In this document: piece after piece, positions 41,772 through 51,000 of the stretch
Layout: every line of letters starts with the position of its first letter
Position numbering within the stretch: the stretch's first letter is position 1
Assembly (NCBI GenBank): GCA_017940245.1
Contig: JAGAYZ010000015.1
Span: 1 to 64,000 of the forward strand
Direction of reading: 5' to 3'
From: Muribaculaceae bacterium
GTDB lineage: Bacteria; Bacteroidota; Bacteroidia; Bacteroidales; Muribaculaceae
DNA length: 64,000 nt
Position numbers and translations under genes: made by a program
The notes under the pieces: generated by a model
Databases searched by the model: none
The model's input: the letters and a program-made list of their open reading frames with translations, nothing else
What the model was told of the DNA's origin: nothing

Positions 41772-42977
41772 ATGAAAGCTTTAAGGAATTATATGGACAA
41801 GGTGAAGCCTCACTTCATGCCTGGCGGCCGACTTGCCAAGTTGCAGTCGGTCTATGACGGAATGGAGACTTTCTTGTTCACACCCAACTCCACATCGCAG
41901 TCGGGTGTACACATTCACGACGGCAACGATCTCAAGCGCACCATGATTACCGTGGTTGTGGCCTTGTTGCCGGCTCTGTTCTTCGGAATGTACAACATCG
42001 GTTACCAGCACTTTTTGGCCATCGGCCAACCCGAGGCCTCATGCTGGACTATGTTCTTCTACGGCCTCCTGGCCATGCTTCCCTGCATCGTCGTAAGCTA
42101 TGTGGTGGGACTTGGAATTGAGTTCATAGGTGCCCAGATTCATCACAAAGAGATTCAAGAGGGTTTCCTGGTAACCGGCATTCTCATCCCGCTCATCGTT
42201 CCCATCAACACGCCGCTGTGGATGGTGGCTGTGGCCACAGCATTCTCGGTGATTTTTGCCAAAGAAGTATTTGGCGGAACAGGAATGAACATCTTCAATG
42301 TGGCACTCATCACCCGCGCATTCCTTTTCTTCGCCTATCCATCGCGCATGAGCGGCGACGCGGCCTTTGTGAAGACCGATGCCATTTGCGGCCTCGGCGA
42401 AGGTCAAGTCGTGGACGGCTTCACGGGCGCAACCCCGCTTGGACAGATGGCGACACACGTGGGCGACACACTTAATATTAATAATGTGGTAGGCGAGCCC
42501 ATCGGCACCTGCGATGCCTTTATGGGACTCATTGCAGGTTCGCCCGGCGAGACATCGATGGTGGCCATTCTGATTGGAGCTGCCATCCTTCTCATCACAG
42601 GCATCGCCTCATGGCGCGTGATGGCATCGGTATTTGTTGGCGGCTTGGCCATGGCTTCACTTGCTCACGCCTTCCCCAGCCCCACTTATGCAGCATCCAT
42701 GCTCGACCCTCTGGCACAGCTCTGCTATGGAGGATTTGCCTTTGCTGCCGTGTTCATGGCCACCGACCCGGTCACTGGAGCACGCACCCGCATAGGTCAG
42801 TACATCTATGGATTCCTCATTGGTGTATTTGCCATATTAATTCGAGTTTATAATGGTGGCTACCCCGAGGGTGCCATGCTCGCAGTACTGCTCATGAACG
42901 CCTTTGCACCGCTCATCGACCACTGCGTGGTTTCGTTCAACATCAAGCGCCGCGCTCGTCGCGTCACCGCAAAATAA
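41772..42977 (+). CDS. nqrB: Na+-translocating NADH:quinone reductase subunit B
   Basis: A 401-residue membrane subunit with about ten hydrophobic segments, which carries one covalent FMN and takes part in Na+ passage. The FMN site is the Thr in DGFTGATPLGQM (near 219). The open frame reaches back to 41586 inside nqrA, but that extension is out of character and the ATG at 41772 starts the conserved MKALRNYMDKVKPHFMPGG. It ends 16 nt before nqrC. FMN attachment needs an ApbE flavin transferase, not encoded here. Confidence 0.95.
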   Translation: MKALRNYMDKVKPHFMPGGRLAKLQSVYDGMETFLFTPNSTSQSGVHIHDGNDLKRTMITVVVALLPALFFGMYNIGYQHFLAIGQPEASCWTMFFYGLLAMLPCIVVSYVVGLGIEFIGAQIHHKEIQEGFLVTGILIPLIVPINTPLWMVAVATAFSVIFAKEVFGGTGMNIFNVALITRAFLFFAYPSRMSGDAAFVKTDAICGLGEGQVVDGFTGATPLGQMATHVGDTLNINNVVGEPIGTCDAFMGLIAGSPGETSMVAILIGAAILLITGIASWRVMASVFVGGLAMASLAHAFPSPTYAASMLDPLAQLCYGGFAFAAVFMATDPVTGARTRIGQYIYGFLIGVFAILIRVYNGGYPEGAMLAVLLMNAFAPLIDHCVVSFNIKRRARRVTAK

Positions 42978-42993
42978 ATGGAGGGAAACGACA

Positions 42994-43716
42994 ATGAACA
43001 AGAACAGTAATATCTATCAAATCGTTTATGCCGCAGTGATGGTTTTGCTGGTGGGCATGGCCCTGGCTTTCGTCTATATGGCTCTCAAGCCCAAGCAAGA
43101 CGTGAACATCGCCAACGACAAGCGCAGCCAAATTTTGAGTGCGCTGCACATTGTGGCTCCGAGCGAGGAACAAATTCCTGCCACCTACGACAAATATGTC
43201 ACCCGCGATTTGCTCATCGACCGTGAAGGCAACATCATCGATTCTACCGAAAACGTTGCCTTTGAAGTGGAAATGAGCAAAAACATAAAACTCTCCGATG
43301 ACAACCGCCAGTATCCAGTGCTGGAATGTACCATGGACGACGGCAGTAAAAAATATGTCATCCCAATCTATGGAGCCGGACTGTGGGGACCCATCTGGGG
43401 GTATGTGGCCGTTAATGCCGATGGCCGCACCATATATGGAGCCGACTTCTCGCATGCAAGCGAAACCCCGGGCCTGGGAGCACGCATCACCGAAGAGTCG
43501 TTCCAGCAGCAATTTGTTGACAAAAACATGTTTGTGGACAATGATTTCAAAAGTGTGAGTGTGATGAAGAAAGGACAGAAGCCCACCAATGGCAGCGAAT
43601 ATGTCGATGCCATCAGCGGTGCCACCATCACCAGCCGTGGCGTGAGCACCATGATGGAAAATTGCCTGGCGGCCTACGAACCTTTCTTTAAGAAACTGCA
43701 AGACTCTTCGCTATAG
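42994..43716 (+). CDS. nqrC: Na+-translocating NADH:quinone reductase subunit C
   Basis: A 240-residue subunit with one N-terminal membrane segment (about 8-28) and a periplasmic FMN-binding domain. The flavin is bound to the last Thr of SGATITS (near 209), the standard site. The open frame can be read from 42904 within nqrB; I choose the ATG at 42994 (MNKNSNIYQIVYAAVMV), 16 nt after nqrB, as it opens the membrane segment. The order and spacing place it third in the nqr operon. Confidence 0.95.
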   Translation: MNKNSNIYQIVYAAVMVLLVGMALAFVYMALKPKQDVNIANDKRSQILSALHIVAPSEEQIPATYDKYVTRDLLIDREGNIIDSTENVAFEVEMSKNIKLSDDNRQYPVLECTMDDGSKKYVIPIYGAGLWGPIWGYVAVNADGRTIYGADFSHASETPGLGARITEESFQQQFVDKNMFVDNDFKSVSVMKKGQKPTNGSEYVDAISGATITSRGVSTMMENCLAAYEPFFKKLQDSSL

Positions 43717-43764
43717 AGACTGGCTACTACACCTTAATTTAATAGACTATTAAACGCTTTGATT

Positions 43765-44388
43765 ATGTTATCAAAAAAGAATAAAGAAGTCCTGCTCAAC
43801 CCATTGTCTAAAGACAACCCGGTTCTGGTCCAGATTCTGGGCATTTGTTCCACGCTGGCCGTGACCGTGAGTATGGAACCGGCAGTGGTGATGGGCATCG
43901 CTGTGATTGCCGTACTGGCTTTCAGCAATGTGATAATTTCTCTTATTCGCAGCACTATCCCCACCTCGATTCGCATCATTGTGCAACTGGTGGTTGTGGC
44001 TGCACTGGTGATCATCGTCCAGCAATTCCTCATGGCCTACAACTACGAAGTGAGCAAGCAACTGTCGGTGTTCATCGGCTTGATTATCACCAACTGCATC
44101 TTGATGGGCCGCCTCGAGGCATTCGCCTTGAACAACCGTCCCTGGCCATCGTTTCTCGACGGCATCGGCAACGGACTGGGCTACACCATCATTCTGGTGA
44201 TTGTGGCCTTCTTCCGCGAGTTGCTCGGTTCGGGCACCGTGTTCGGTTTCCAAGTGATTCCGCAGTGGTGTTACGACCATGGATATGAAAACAACGGCCT
44301 GATGATTCTGCCACCCATGGCGCTCATCACCGTGGCCTGCATCATCTGGGTGCATCGCGCACGCAACACCGAGTTGCAAGAAAACTAA
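43765..44388 (+). CDS. nqrD: Na+-translocating NADH:quinone reductase subunit D
   Basis: A 207-residue integral membrane subunit of the RnfE/NqrD type with about six hydrophobic segments. It begins MLSKKNKEVLLNPLSKDNPVLVQ, and the FRELLGSGTVFGFQV segment near 150 is characteristic of the family. With NqrE it forms the membrane core that holds an Fe centre in known NQRs. A TTG six nt upstream could also start it, but ATG at 43765 is the sensible choice. It is followed by nqrE after 29 nt. Confidence 0.94.
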   Translation: MLSKKNKEVLLNPLSKDNPVLVQILGICSTLAVTVSMEPAVVMGIAVIAVLAFSNVIISLIRSTIPTSIRIIVQLVVVAALVIIVQQFLMAYNYEVSKQLSVFIGLIITNCILMGRLEAFALNNRPWPSFLDGIGNGLGYTIILVIVAFFRELLGSGTVFGFQVIPQWCYDHGYENNGLMILPPMALITVACIIWVHRARNTELQEN

Positions 44389-44417
44389 ATAATTAACAAT
44401 CAACAGAATTGATAATT

Positions 44418-45035
44418 ATGGAAGAATTGAATCTATTCGTCAAGTCGATATTCATCGACAACATGATATTTGCCTATTTCCTGGGCATGTGCTCGTTCTT
44501 GGCCGTGTCCAAGAATGTGAAGACGGCTCTGGGCCTCGGTGCTGCCGTTACCTTCATGCTCACTGTGACTATGCCCATCAACTATGCCCTCGACAAGTAT
44601 GTGCTGCAAGAAGGTGCCTTGGCATGGCTCAGCCCGTCGCTGGCCAGCATCGACCTCAGTTTCTTGGGCCTGATTATGTTCATCGCCGTAATTGCGAGCG
44701 GCACACAGCTGGTGGAAATGGCCGTCGAGAAATTCTCGCCGCCGCTTTATGCCTCGCTGGGCATTTTCCTGCCACTCATTGCTGTGAACTGCGCTATCCT
44801 GGGTGGTGCCCTGTTCATGCAGCAGAAAGACTTCGGCAGTGCTTGGACGGCAACCGTCTATGGTGCCGGCTCGGGCATCGGCTGGCTGCTGGCCATCGTG
44901 GGCATTGCCGCCATTCGCGAGAAACTGGCTTATAGCAATATCCCCGCACCACTGCGCGGCGTGGGCATCACTTTCATCATTACGGGTCTCATGGGCATTG
45001 CCTTCATGAGTTTCCTGGGCATTAAATTGGGTTAA
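44418..45035 (+). CDS. nqrE: Na+-translocating NADH:quinone reductase subunit E
   Basis: A 205-residue integral membrane subunit homologous to RnfA, with about six hydrophobic segments. It begins MEELNLFVKSIFIDNMIFAY; the FLGMCSFLAVSK segment and VNCAILGGALFMQ segment contain the cysteines that ligate the iron between NqrD and NqrE in the known structure. The ATG at 44418 is preferred to the TTG nine nt upstream. nqrF starts 5 nt after the stop. Confidence 0.94.
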   Translation: MEELNLFVKSIFIDNMIFAYFLGMCSFLAVSKNVKTALGLGAAVTFMLTVTMPINYALDKYVLQEGALAWLSPSLASIDLSFLGLIMFIAVIASGTQLVEMAVEKFSPPLYASLGIFLPLIAVNCAILGGALFMQQKDFGSAWTATVYGAGSGIGWLLAIVGIAAIREKLAYSNIPAPLRGVGITFIITGLMGIAFMSFLGIKLG

Positions 45036-45040
45036 CGACT

Positions 45041-46324
45041 ATGATACTCTTAGATACGACTCTCACAGTATTATCGAGCGCACTGGTCTTTTTGGTCATC
45101 ACGCTCCTGCTTGTAATCATCTTGCTGGTGGCACGCCACTATCTGGTGGCTACAGGCAATGTAAAAATCAACATCAACGATGGCACTAAGGAGCTGGAGG
45201 TGCCCAGCGGCTCTTCGTTGCTCAGCACCCTGCAAAGCCAGGGCGTGATGCTCTCCAGCGCTTGCGGCGGCAAGGGCAGTTGCGGCCAGTGCAAAGTGCA
45301 GGTGCTGGAAGGTGGTGGCGAGATATTACCCACCGAAACCGTGCACTTCTCGCGCAAGGAACAGCAAGACCACTGGCGACTGGGATGCCAGGTCAAAGTC
45401 AAGGACAACCTCTCCATTCAGCTGCCGGCCAGCGTGCTCAGCGTCAAGGAATATGAATGTACCGTGGTGAGCAACAGCCTCGTGTCGTCGTTCATCAAGG
45501 AGTTCATCGTGGCACTGCCCCCGGGCGAGCACATGGACTTCATTCCCGGTTCGTATGCGCAGATACGCATACCCGAGTATGAGATGGACTACGACAAGGA
45601 CATCGACAAGGATTCGCTGGGCGAGTACCTGCCCACTTGGGAGAAATACGACATGTTCTCGCTCAAGTGCCGCAACACCGAGCCCACCATCCGTGCCTAC
45701 TCCATGGCCAACTATCCGGCCGAGGGCGACCGCTTCATGCTCACCGTGCGCATCGCCACTCCCCCGTTCAAGCCCAAGGAGCAAGGCCCTGGTTTCCAGG
45801 ACGTGATGCCCGGCATCGCTTCGAGCTACATCTTCACACTCAAACCTGGCGACAAGGTGATCATGAGTGGCCCTTATGGCGACTTCCACCCCATCTTCGA
45901 CTCGAAAAAAGAGATGATTTGGGTAGGCGGTGGCGCCGGCATGGCTCCCCTGCGCGCACAAATCATGCACATGACACGCACGCTCAACACGCGCGACCGC
46001 GAGATGCACTACTTCTATGGCGCCCGCTCGCTGAGCGAGGTGTTCTATCTCGACGACTTCCTGGAACTGGAAAAGGAATTCCCCAATTTCCACTTCCACC
46101 TCGCGCTTGACCGTCCCGACCCGGCAGCCGATGCCGCAGGAGTGAAATACACCGCCGGCTTTGTGGCTCCCGTGATGCGCGACACCTATCTGGGACAGCA
46201 CGAGGCACCCGAAGACTGCGAGTACTACATGTGCGGCCCTGCCATGATGAGCAAGACCGTCAATGACCTGCTCGACTCTCTGGGCGTGGATCCATCCAGC
46301 ATCCACTACGACAACTTCGGCTGA
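45041..46324 (+). CDS. nqrF: Na+-translocating NADH:quinone reductase subunit F
   Basis: The NADH-oxidising subunit, 427 residues. An N-terminal membrane anchor (about 8-30) precedes a 2Fe-2S ferredoxin domain with cysteines in ACGGKGSCGQC and RLGCQVKV. A ferredoxin-reductase module follows with the FAD-binding RAYSMANYP and the NADH-binding GGGAGMAPLRA, and it ends near MSKTVNDLLDSLGV. It closes the operon; a strong terminator follows 14 nt later. All six subunits are intact. Confidence 0.96.
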   Translation: MILLDTTLTVLSSALVFLVITLLLVIILLVARHYLVATGNVKININDGTKELEVPSGSSLLSTLQSQGVMLSSACGGKGSCGQCKVQVLEGGGEILPTETVHFSRKEQQDHWRLGCQVKVKDNLSIQLPASVLSVKEYECTVVSNSLVSSFIKEFIVALPPGEHMDFIPGSYAQIRIPEYEMDYDKDIDKDSLGEYLPTWEKYDMFSLKCRNTEPTIRAYSMANYPAEGDRFMLTVRIATPPFKPKEQGPGFQDVMPGIASSYIFTLKPGDKVIMSGPYGDFHPIFDSKKEMIWVGGGAGMAPLRAQIMHMTRTLNTRDREMHYFYGARSLSEVFYLDDFLELEKEFPNFHFHLALDRPDPAADAAGVKYTAGFVAPVMRDTYLGQHEAPEDCEYYMCGPAMMSKTVNDLLDSLGVDPSSIHYDNFG

Positions 46325-46337
46325 CGCCAAATCTATT

Positions 46338-46372
46338 GTGCCGCTATCAAAACAAATGACAGCGGCACTTTT
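46338..46372 (+). terminator. terminator of the nqr operon
   Basis: An 8-bp perfect stem, GTGCCGCT (46338-46345) with its complement (46361-46368), loop of 15 bases, then a TTTTA tract. Confidence 0.8.
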
Positions 46373-46482
46373 ATATTACTGTGCCCAATGTGTAATTGAG
46401 ATTTCAACGATAAAAATTTCACTTTCGCCGAATTTCTATTTTTCCCATTTAACTATTCATAAATGAAGTAGTAGTTTTTTTG

Positions 46483-46490
46483 TAATTTTG
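46483..46490 (+). promoter_or_regulatory. -7 box for the dockerin-tailed gene at 46536
   Basis: TAATTTTG, 45 nt before the chosen start codon. No -33 TTTG at the ideal distance. The predicted transcript starts near 46497, so the earlier TTG (46488) is unlikely to be used. Confidence 0.5.
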
Positions 46491-46535
46491 TCTTTGAATT
46501 ATAATATGCCCCACGACTACTGTCAATATAATTAT

Positions 46536-47825
46536 ATGAGAAGACTCCTACCCGTCTTGCTGGCCATAACACTTCATTTCTTACGACTTGGAGCCGTAGA
46601 AATGGCGACAGATACTGCCGTCGCAAGTGCTATTCATGCGAAAGCAAGCCAAGATTTCATCTCTTATATCGATGAGAATGGTGAGGAGCAATCGCTCGAA
46701 TGGGCATGCGATACAATTACAGAGAATACTACCACACTCACTCCTGGGTGGTGGATCGCCAGTCGAGACGTGATCGCCTATCACCGCATTGAGATTGTGG
46801 GCACAGTGAACCTGATTCTGGCCGACGGATACACACTGAATGCCATGGCAGGCATTCATGCCGACAAGACAACGCGGTTCAACATCTACGGGCAGCGAAA
46901 AGGCACTGGCACGCTGCTGGCCACAGGTACAGCCTACGGTGCGGGCATAGGCGGGAAGATACATGAAGAGAGTGGCATCTTCACCATCAATGGCGGCATT
47001 ATCTACGCCGTTGGCGACCAAGACGGTGCCGGAATAGGCGGCGGTGCCAACAGCAACTGGTCGGGCGAGTTTGGCAACAACCAGCAGGTCATCATCAATG
47101 GTGGCACGGTATATGCACACTCACCGGGCAATGGCACAGGTATAGGTGGCGGAGGCACATCTAGTGCCATCTATGTGATTTACCCCGGTGCCGGGGGTGA
47201 AATCACGATAAATGGAGGCCAGGTGATTGCAACGAGTAGCGGAGGATACGGTATGGGACCTGGAATTTCACCCTGCGGCTTTGCCGGAAAAGACGGCATC
47301 ATTTCACTGTCGTGGCGCAACTGCGGTGATTATGCCTACGCTTCGTCTTATCGAGGGCAAGTCAATTTTAACAAGGCTTTTGCAATAGAAGGCGGCACCA
47401 CACTCGCTACTCCCGAGACTGCCGATGGAAAAATGCTCAAGGCCGCCCATAAAATCACGTTCACCGACAATGACGGCCAAAGCATCGTAGCCACAAAAGC
47501 CACAACCGCAGGGAACTCTTTTCCCACCAACGACATTCCGGTGAAAATGAAAGGTTACAAGGCCGAATGGCTCCTTGATGGGAAATTTTATGATTTCAGA
47601 CAAATTCCTACCGACGACCTAAATCTTGTGGCCACCGAATGGATTTTGCGCGGAGACATCGACAACGATGAGAATATCGACGTAAGTGATATAAACATTC
47701 TCATCAATATCATTCTTTCTAATTGCGAATCAGGAGTTTATGAAAGACGCGCATATATCACCGATGACTATGAGATTGATGTGACCGACGTCAATACTTT
47801 GATTAATATCATCTTAAACAGATAA
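46536..47825 (+). CDS. secreted beta-helix-like protein with dockerin-type tail
   Basis: A 429-residue exported protein. The chosen Met at 46536 opens a signal peptide (MRRLLPVLLAITLHFLRLG); an ATG at 46506 is also in frame but adds a tail that spoils the signal. The centre (about 90-280) is a set of short Gly-rich strands with repeated GAGIGG and FTINGG-type motifs, typical of right-handed beta-helix adhesins or lyases. The last 55 residues form two dockerin-like EF-hand repeats (DIDNDENIDVSDINILINII and a second near copy). No catalytic residues are recognised, so an adhesin-like role is as likely as an enzyme. Confidence 0.72.
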   Translation: MRRLLPVLLAITLHFLRLGAVEMATDTAVASAIHAKASQDFISYIDENGEEQSLEWACDTITENTTTLTPGWWIASRDVIAYHRIEIVGTVNLILADGYTLNAMAGIHADKTTRFNIYGQRKGTGTLLATGTAYGAGIGGKIHEESGIFTINGGIIYAVGDQDGAGIGGGANSNWSGEFGNNQQVIINGGTVYAHSPGNGTGIGGGGTSSAIYVIYPGAGGEITINGGQVIATSSGGYGMGPGISPCGFAGKDGIISLSWRNCGDYAYASSYRGQVNFNKAFAIEGGTTLATPETADGKMLKAAHKITFTDNDGQSIVATKATTAGNSFPTNDIPVKMKGYKAEWLLDGKFYDFRQIPTDDLNLVATEWILRGDIDNDENIDVSDINILINIILSNCESGVYERRAYITDDYEIDVTDVNTLINIILNR

Positions 47826-47892
47826 ACTGGTACATTTTTTGCATTACACTTATTTTGATATTTAGATAAGTTCATCATTTATCCTTATTGTC

Positions 47893-48501
47893 ATGAAAAA
47901 GATTGTATATTTTCTGCTCGCGGCTATGCTGACGAGCATCACGGCATACAGCGCAGAGAAAAACACGACTGTGGTGGTGAAACAGCTCGCTGAAAATCAG
48001 CGATCTTCTCTCCCCGATAAAACCATTGAAGTGAAACTGCAACGCATGCGTGCCAACGACAAGGGACACACAGCCCTTGCCGATTCCATAGTAAAATGTC
48101 TTAATTATTTGCGAGAGGAAGACCTAAACAACGATGTGTATCAGTTGACACTTTCACAGCTTGGTGATGGCATCATCGCTGTGGCAATAAATAGTGTAAA
48201 CGACCTGACGAAATTGGACGCCGAAAAAGCGTTCTTTGGCATCTTGGTGGGAAACACACACAAACCCTGCCTCATCGTCAAAACCGGCAATAACTCGTCG
48301 CTGCTCAAGCAGGTATTTAAGAAAGCCGATGGCAAGCAGATGGTGGTTCAAGAGTTTGAATTCGTTGAAGAAGTGATTAGTCGCGACGAAGCACGCATCG
48401 AAGGTCGGTGGGACCCATCTACCCACAAATTCACGCCGTCAACCTTCCTTCTCAACGGTTCCGACCTTTTGCACCCATCCAGCGCACCCGCCGACGAATA
48501 A
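47893..48501 (+). CDS. secreted protein of unknown function
   Basis: A 202-residue protein with a signal peptide (MKKIVYFLLAAMLTSITAYS ending near SAEK), so exported. The mature chain is alpha/beta, with no cysteine-rich, catalytic or repeat motif that I recognise and only two Cys residues. Conserved-looking stretches are VKTGNNSSLLKQVFKK and RWDPSTHKFTPSTF. It follows the dockerin-tailed gene by 67 nt without an obvious terminator, so they may be co-transcribed. A bidirectional terminator follows. Function unknown. Confidence 0.7.
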   Translation: MKKIVYFLLAAMLTSITAYSAEKNTTVVVKQLAENQRSSLPDKTIEVKLQRMRANDKGHTALADSIVKCLNYLREEDLNNDVYQLTLSQLGDGIIAVAINSVNDLTKLDAEKAFFGILVGNTHKPCLIVKTGNNSSLLKQVFKKADGKQMVVQEFEFVEEVISRDEARIEGRWDPSTHKFTPSTFLLNGSDLLHPSSAPADE

Positions 48502-48550
48502 GCCATAACCGGTCATTAAGCCGATTGGCGATAAAGTTCGCTCACCATCA

Positions 48551-48591
48551 AAAAAGCCGCCACATCATTTTTTGTGATGCAGCGGCTTTTT
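48551..48591. terminator. bidirectional terminator
   Basis: Perfect 10-bp arms (AAAAAGCCGC and complement) plus an inner 5-bp stem and T-rich tracts on both strands. It serves the convergent genes at 47893 and tnaA. Confidence 0.88.
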
Positions 48592-48610
48592 GAATTTCGT
48601 TTCTGAGTGA

Positions 48611-49987
48611 TTATTGCAGTCGACGAAGTTGCACAGTGAAGTGGCGCATGAGCGGAGCCTCCCACTCAATGGCTACGCCACGGGTGATTTCGTTGCGACG
48701 GTCATACACGTTCTTCAGAGCGGCAGCAATCACCTTCATGTGATTATCGGTATAAACACGACGGGCGATGCACAGGCGCAACAAGTCGAGTCCGCCAAAG
48801 CGATTCTCACGCGTCACAGGATCGCGGTCGGCCAAGATATAACCGATTTCGCAACCACGGATGCCTGCTTCCAGATACAATTCACAAGTAAGGGTCTGCG
48901 CGGGGAATTCTTCCTTGGGGACATTGCACAGCACCTTGTCGGCATCGATAAACAATGCGTGACCACCCACTGGACGCTGATAAGGGATTCCATACTCATC
49001 GAGCAGACTGGCCAGATACTGCACCTGGTGGATGCGGGTTTCCAGCATGTCAAACTCGGTGTTCTCGTCCAGACCTTGAGCCAGAGCGTTGAGGTCACGG
49101 CCATTCATGCCACCATAAGTGATAAAGCCTTCGAAGGGGATGCAGAACAATTTGGCACCTTCATACCAGTCCTTGTTGTTGGTAGCGATGAAACCGCCCA
49201 TGTTCACCACGCCGTCTTTCTTGGCCGACATGGTCATGCAATCAACATAAGAGTACATTTCGCGAGCAATCTCCTTGATGGTCTTGTCGGCATAACCCTC
49301 TTCACGCATCTTGATGAAGTAAGAATTCTCGGCAAAGCGAGCCGAATCCATCACCACGGGCACACCATATTTGTGACACAACTCACAAGTCTCGCGGATG
49401 TTTTTCATCGACACGGGTTGTCCGCCCACAGTGTTATTGGTAACCGTGAGCACCATGAAAGGCACGTTGCCCTTGTTCTCTTCAAGCACTTTCTCCAGTT
49501 TCTCCAGAGACACATTACCCTTGAAAGGAACCTCGAGCTGGGTATTTTTAGCTTCGTCGCATGTCACGTCGATAGCCTTTGCCTTGCGGCTTTCAATATG
49601 TCCCTTGGTAGTGTCGAAGTGAGCATTTCCGGGAATAACGTTACCCTCTTTCACCAGATAAGAGAAGAGAACATTCTCGGCTGCACGACCTTGATGTGTG
49701 GGAATCACATACTTGAAACCAAAAATTTTCTGCACCATGGCCTCAAACTTGTAGAAAGAGGTGGCACCTGCATAACTCTCGTCACCGAGCATCATCTCGG
49801 CCCACTGGCGATCGCTCATTGCACCTGTACCCGAGTCGGTCAGGCAATCGATATAGACCTGCTCGGCCTTAAGCATGAACACATTGTAATGAGCTTCCTT
49901 AAGCCATTGTTCGCGCTCTTCGCGCGTGCTTTTGCGCAGAGGTTCAATCATTTTGATTTTCCACGCTTCTGCAAAAGGTAATTCCAT
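48611..49987 (-). CDS. tnaA: tryptophanase
   Basis: A PLP enzyme that splits tryptophan into indole, pyruvate and ammonia. The 458-residue protein follows the beta-eliminating lyase family closely: LTDSGTGAMSD near 51, PTHQGRAAENV near 95, VMDSARFAENSYFIK near 213, and the PLP-binding Lys in TMSAKKDG near 255. The related tyrosine phenol-lyase has ATRCVEN and MERG instead; here SARFAEN and GCEIG match tryptophanase. No tryptophan permease (tnaB) or TnaC-like leader peptide is obvious nearby. Indole from gut Bacteroidales acts as a signal to other microbes and the host. The gene is monocistronic. Confidence 0.92.
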   Translation of the reverse strand: MELPFAEAWKIKMIEPLRKSTREEREQWLKEAHYNVFMLKAEQVYIDCLTDSGTGAMSDRQWAEMMLGDESYAGATSFYKFEAMVQKIFGFKYVIPTHQGRAAENVLFSYLVKEGNVIPGNAHFDTTKGHIESRKAKAIDVTCDEAKNTQLEVPFKGNVSLEKLEKVLEENKGNVPFMVLTVTNNTVGGQPVSMKNIRETCELCHKYGVPVVMDSARFAENSYFIKMREEGYADKTIKEIAREMYSYVDCMTMSAKKDGVVNMGGFIATNNKDWYEGAKLFCIPFEGFITYGGMNGRDLNALAQGLDENTEFDMLETRIHQVQYLASLLDEYGIPYQRPVGGHALFIDADKVLCNVPKEEFPAQTLTCELYLEAGIRGCEIGYILADRDPVTRENRFGGLDLLRLCIARRVYTDNHMKVIAAALKNVYDRRNEITRGVAIEWEAPLMRHFTVQLRRLQ

Positions 49988-50022
49988 ATTATTAAAAGGT
50001 TGTTAAGTTAAATCATACGCAC

Positions 50023-50035
50023 GACGACTGTCGTC
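50023..50035. promoter_or_regulatory. perfect 13-bp palindrome in the tnaA leader
   Basis: GACGAC-T-GTCGTC lies just downstream of the predicted tnaA transcription start (about 50041). It may be an operator or short hairpin controlling tnaA. No known regulator site is recognised. Confidence 0.4.
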
Positions 50036-50047
50036 CAAAAAGTTTTG

Positions 50048-50055
50048 CAAAAATA
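50048..50055 (-). promoter_or_regulatory. -7 box of the tnaA promoter
   Basis: Minus-strand TATTTTTG followed by C, with GTTG about 22 nt upstream (50078-50081). The leader is about 54 nt. Confidence 0.5.
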
Positions 50056-50184
50056 GTCATTTTTATTGATATACGCTCAACTATTTTGCACTTTTTCAGA
50101 AAATTAAGTCATAGGACTTATAATTTTACACAGATGACCCTTTTATTACAACAAACTGCAACTTTTCTCACATTTATTACAATA

Positions 50185-50928
50185 TTATTTCACGGCATCA
50201 TTTATGATGTGTCCTTCCAATTGTAGCGAAAGTCGCTTCCAGTCGTTGGTATTAATATATTCTTTGATGATGGAGGCGTGCTCAATATTGTGCATATCAC
50301 TGCCCAGCATATCCACCATGCCTTGCTTGATAAACCACACGGCCATTTCGCGCGCTCCCCGTCCGAAATACCCCGCCAGCGACAGAATATTGATTTGGAA
50401 CTTGGCTCCAGCGTCGTGCAGATGGCGCAGGCGGTCGCGGCGCTGCGAATAATAGGCATATCGCTCGGGGTGTGCCAAAATGGGCTTATAGCCCTTGAGT
50501 TGCACTTCGTAGATAAACTGATCCATGTCCAAGCGCTCTTGCAAGAAGGAGTTTTCCAGCAGCAAGTAATTTCCCGGCATGGGGAGCACTGCACCAGCTT
50601 CCCACTGGCGGTTCCAGTAGTCGTCCATGCGATACTCGGCCGACACATGGAGTTCGATAGGTAATTCAGCCTCTGCCACAGCTTTCTGGAGCACGCCAAA
50701 AGCAGCTGTAAGGGTTTCGGGAGTATTCTCAAAGGTCTCGGCCGTGACATGCGACGTGAGGATGACTCGACTGATTCCCATGTCCATCTCCGCTTTCAAC
50801 ATTTCCATGGATTGAACCACATCTTGCGACCCGTGATCCACCCCGGGCAAGATGTGGCAATGCACGTCGGTGTGATAAAACAACGTGCTCTGTGTCTTCT
50901 TTTTACTGAATATATTGAATAATCCCAT
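50185..50928 (-). CDS. CpsB/CapC-family PHP-type tyrosine-protein phosphatase
   Basis: A 247-residue cytoplasmic protein of the polymerase-and-histidinol-phosphatase fold. Metal ligands begin with HTDVHCHILPGVDHG near the N-terminus and continue with ILTSHVTAETFENT and LAHPERYAYY. Such CpsB/YwqE enzymes dephosphorylate bacterial tyrosine kinases in capsule and exopolysaccharide control; no kinase or wza/wzc gene is adjacent. The frame extends to 50955, but the promoter (50953-50983) would start transcripts near 50947, so the Met at 50928 (MGLFNIFSKKK) is chosen. It is divergent from rpmE2. Confidence 0.85.
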   Translation of the reverse strand: MGLFNIFSKKKTQSTLFYHTDVHCHILPGVDHGSQDVVQSMEMLKAEMDMGISRVILTSHVTAETFENTPETLTAAFGVLQKAVAEAELPIELHVSAEYRMDDYWNRQWEAGAVLPMPGNYLLLENSFLQERLDMDQFIYEVQLKGYKPILAHPERYAYYSQRRDRLRHLHDAGAKFQINILSLAGYFGRGAREMAVWFIKQGMVDMLGSDMHNIEHASIIKEYINTNDWKRLSLQLEGHIINDAVK

Positions 50929-50952
50929 AATGTCTGCATTAAAAAAATCGTG

Positions 50953-50983
50953 CAAAATTACTGAAAAATTTTTCTATTTCAAA
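50953..50983 (-). promoter_or_regulatory. promoter of the CpsB-type phosphatase gene
   Basis: Minus-strand TTTG (50980-50983), 19-nt spacer, TAATTTTG (50953-50960) followed by C. It decides the start at 50928. Confidence 0.7.
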
Positions 50984-50992
50984 AAGTCTTTG

Positions 50993-51000
50993 TAATTTTG
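50993..51000 (+). promoter_or_regulatory. -7 box of the rpmE2 promoter and its leader
   Basis: TAATTTTG followed by C, divergent from and only 32 bp from the phosphatase -7 box. The leader of about 67 nt has a small stem (51002-51006 with 51022-51026) and a 12-bp palindrome TTGATATATCAA (51061-51072) ending one base before the ATG. It could pair and limit translation, but that is speculative. Confidence 0.55.

Noticed and set aside
48614..49981. 455-codon frame opposite tnaA
   Set aside because: It is a long antisense frame caused by codon use in tnaA; no promoter, motif or domain supports it.
48611..49987. Tyrosine phenol-lyase instead of tryptophanase
   Set aside because: The SARFAEN and GCEIG segments match tryptophanase; the phenol-lyase forms (ATRCVEN, MERG) are absent.
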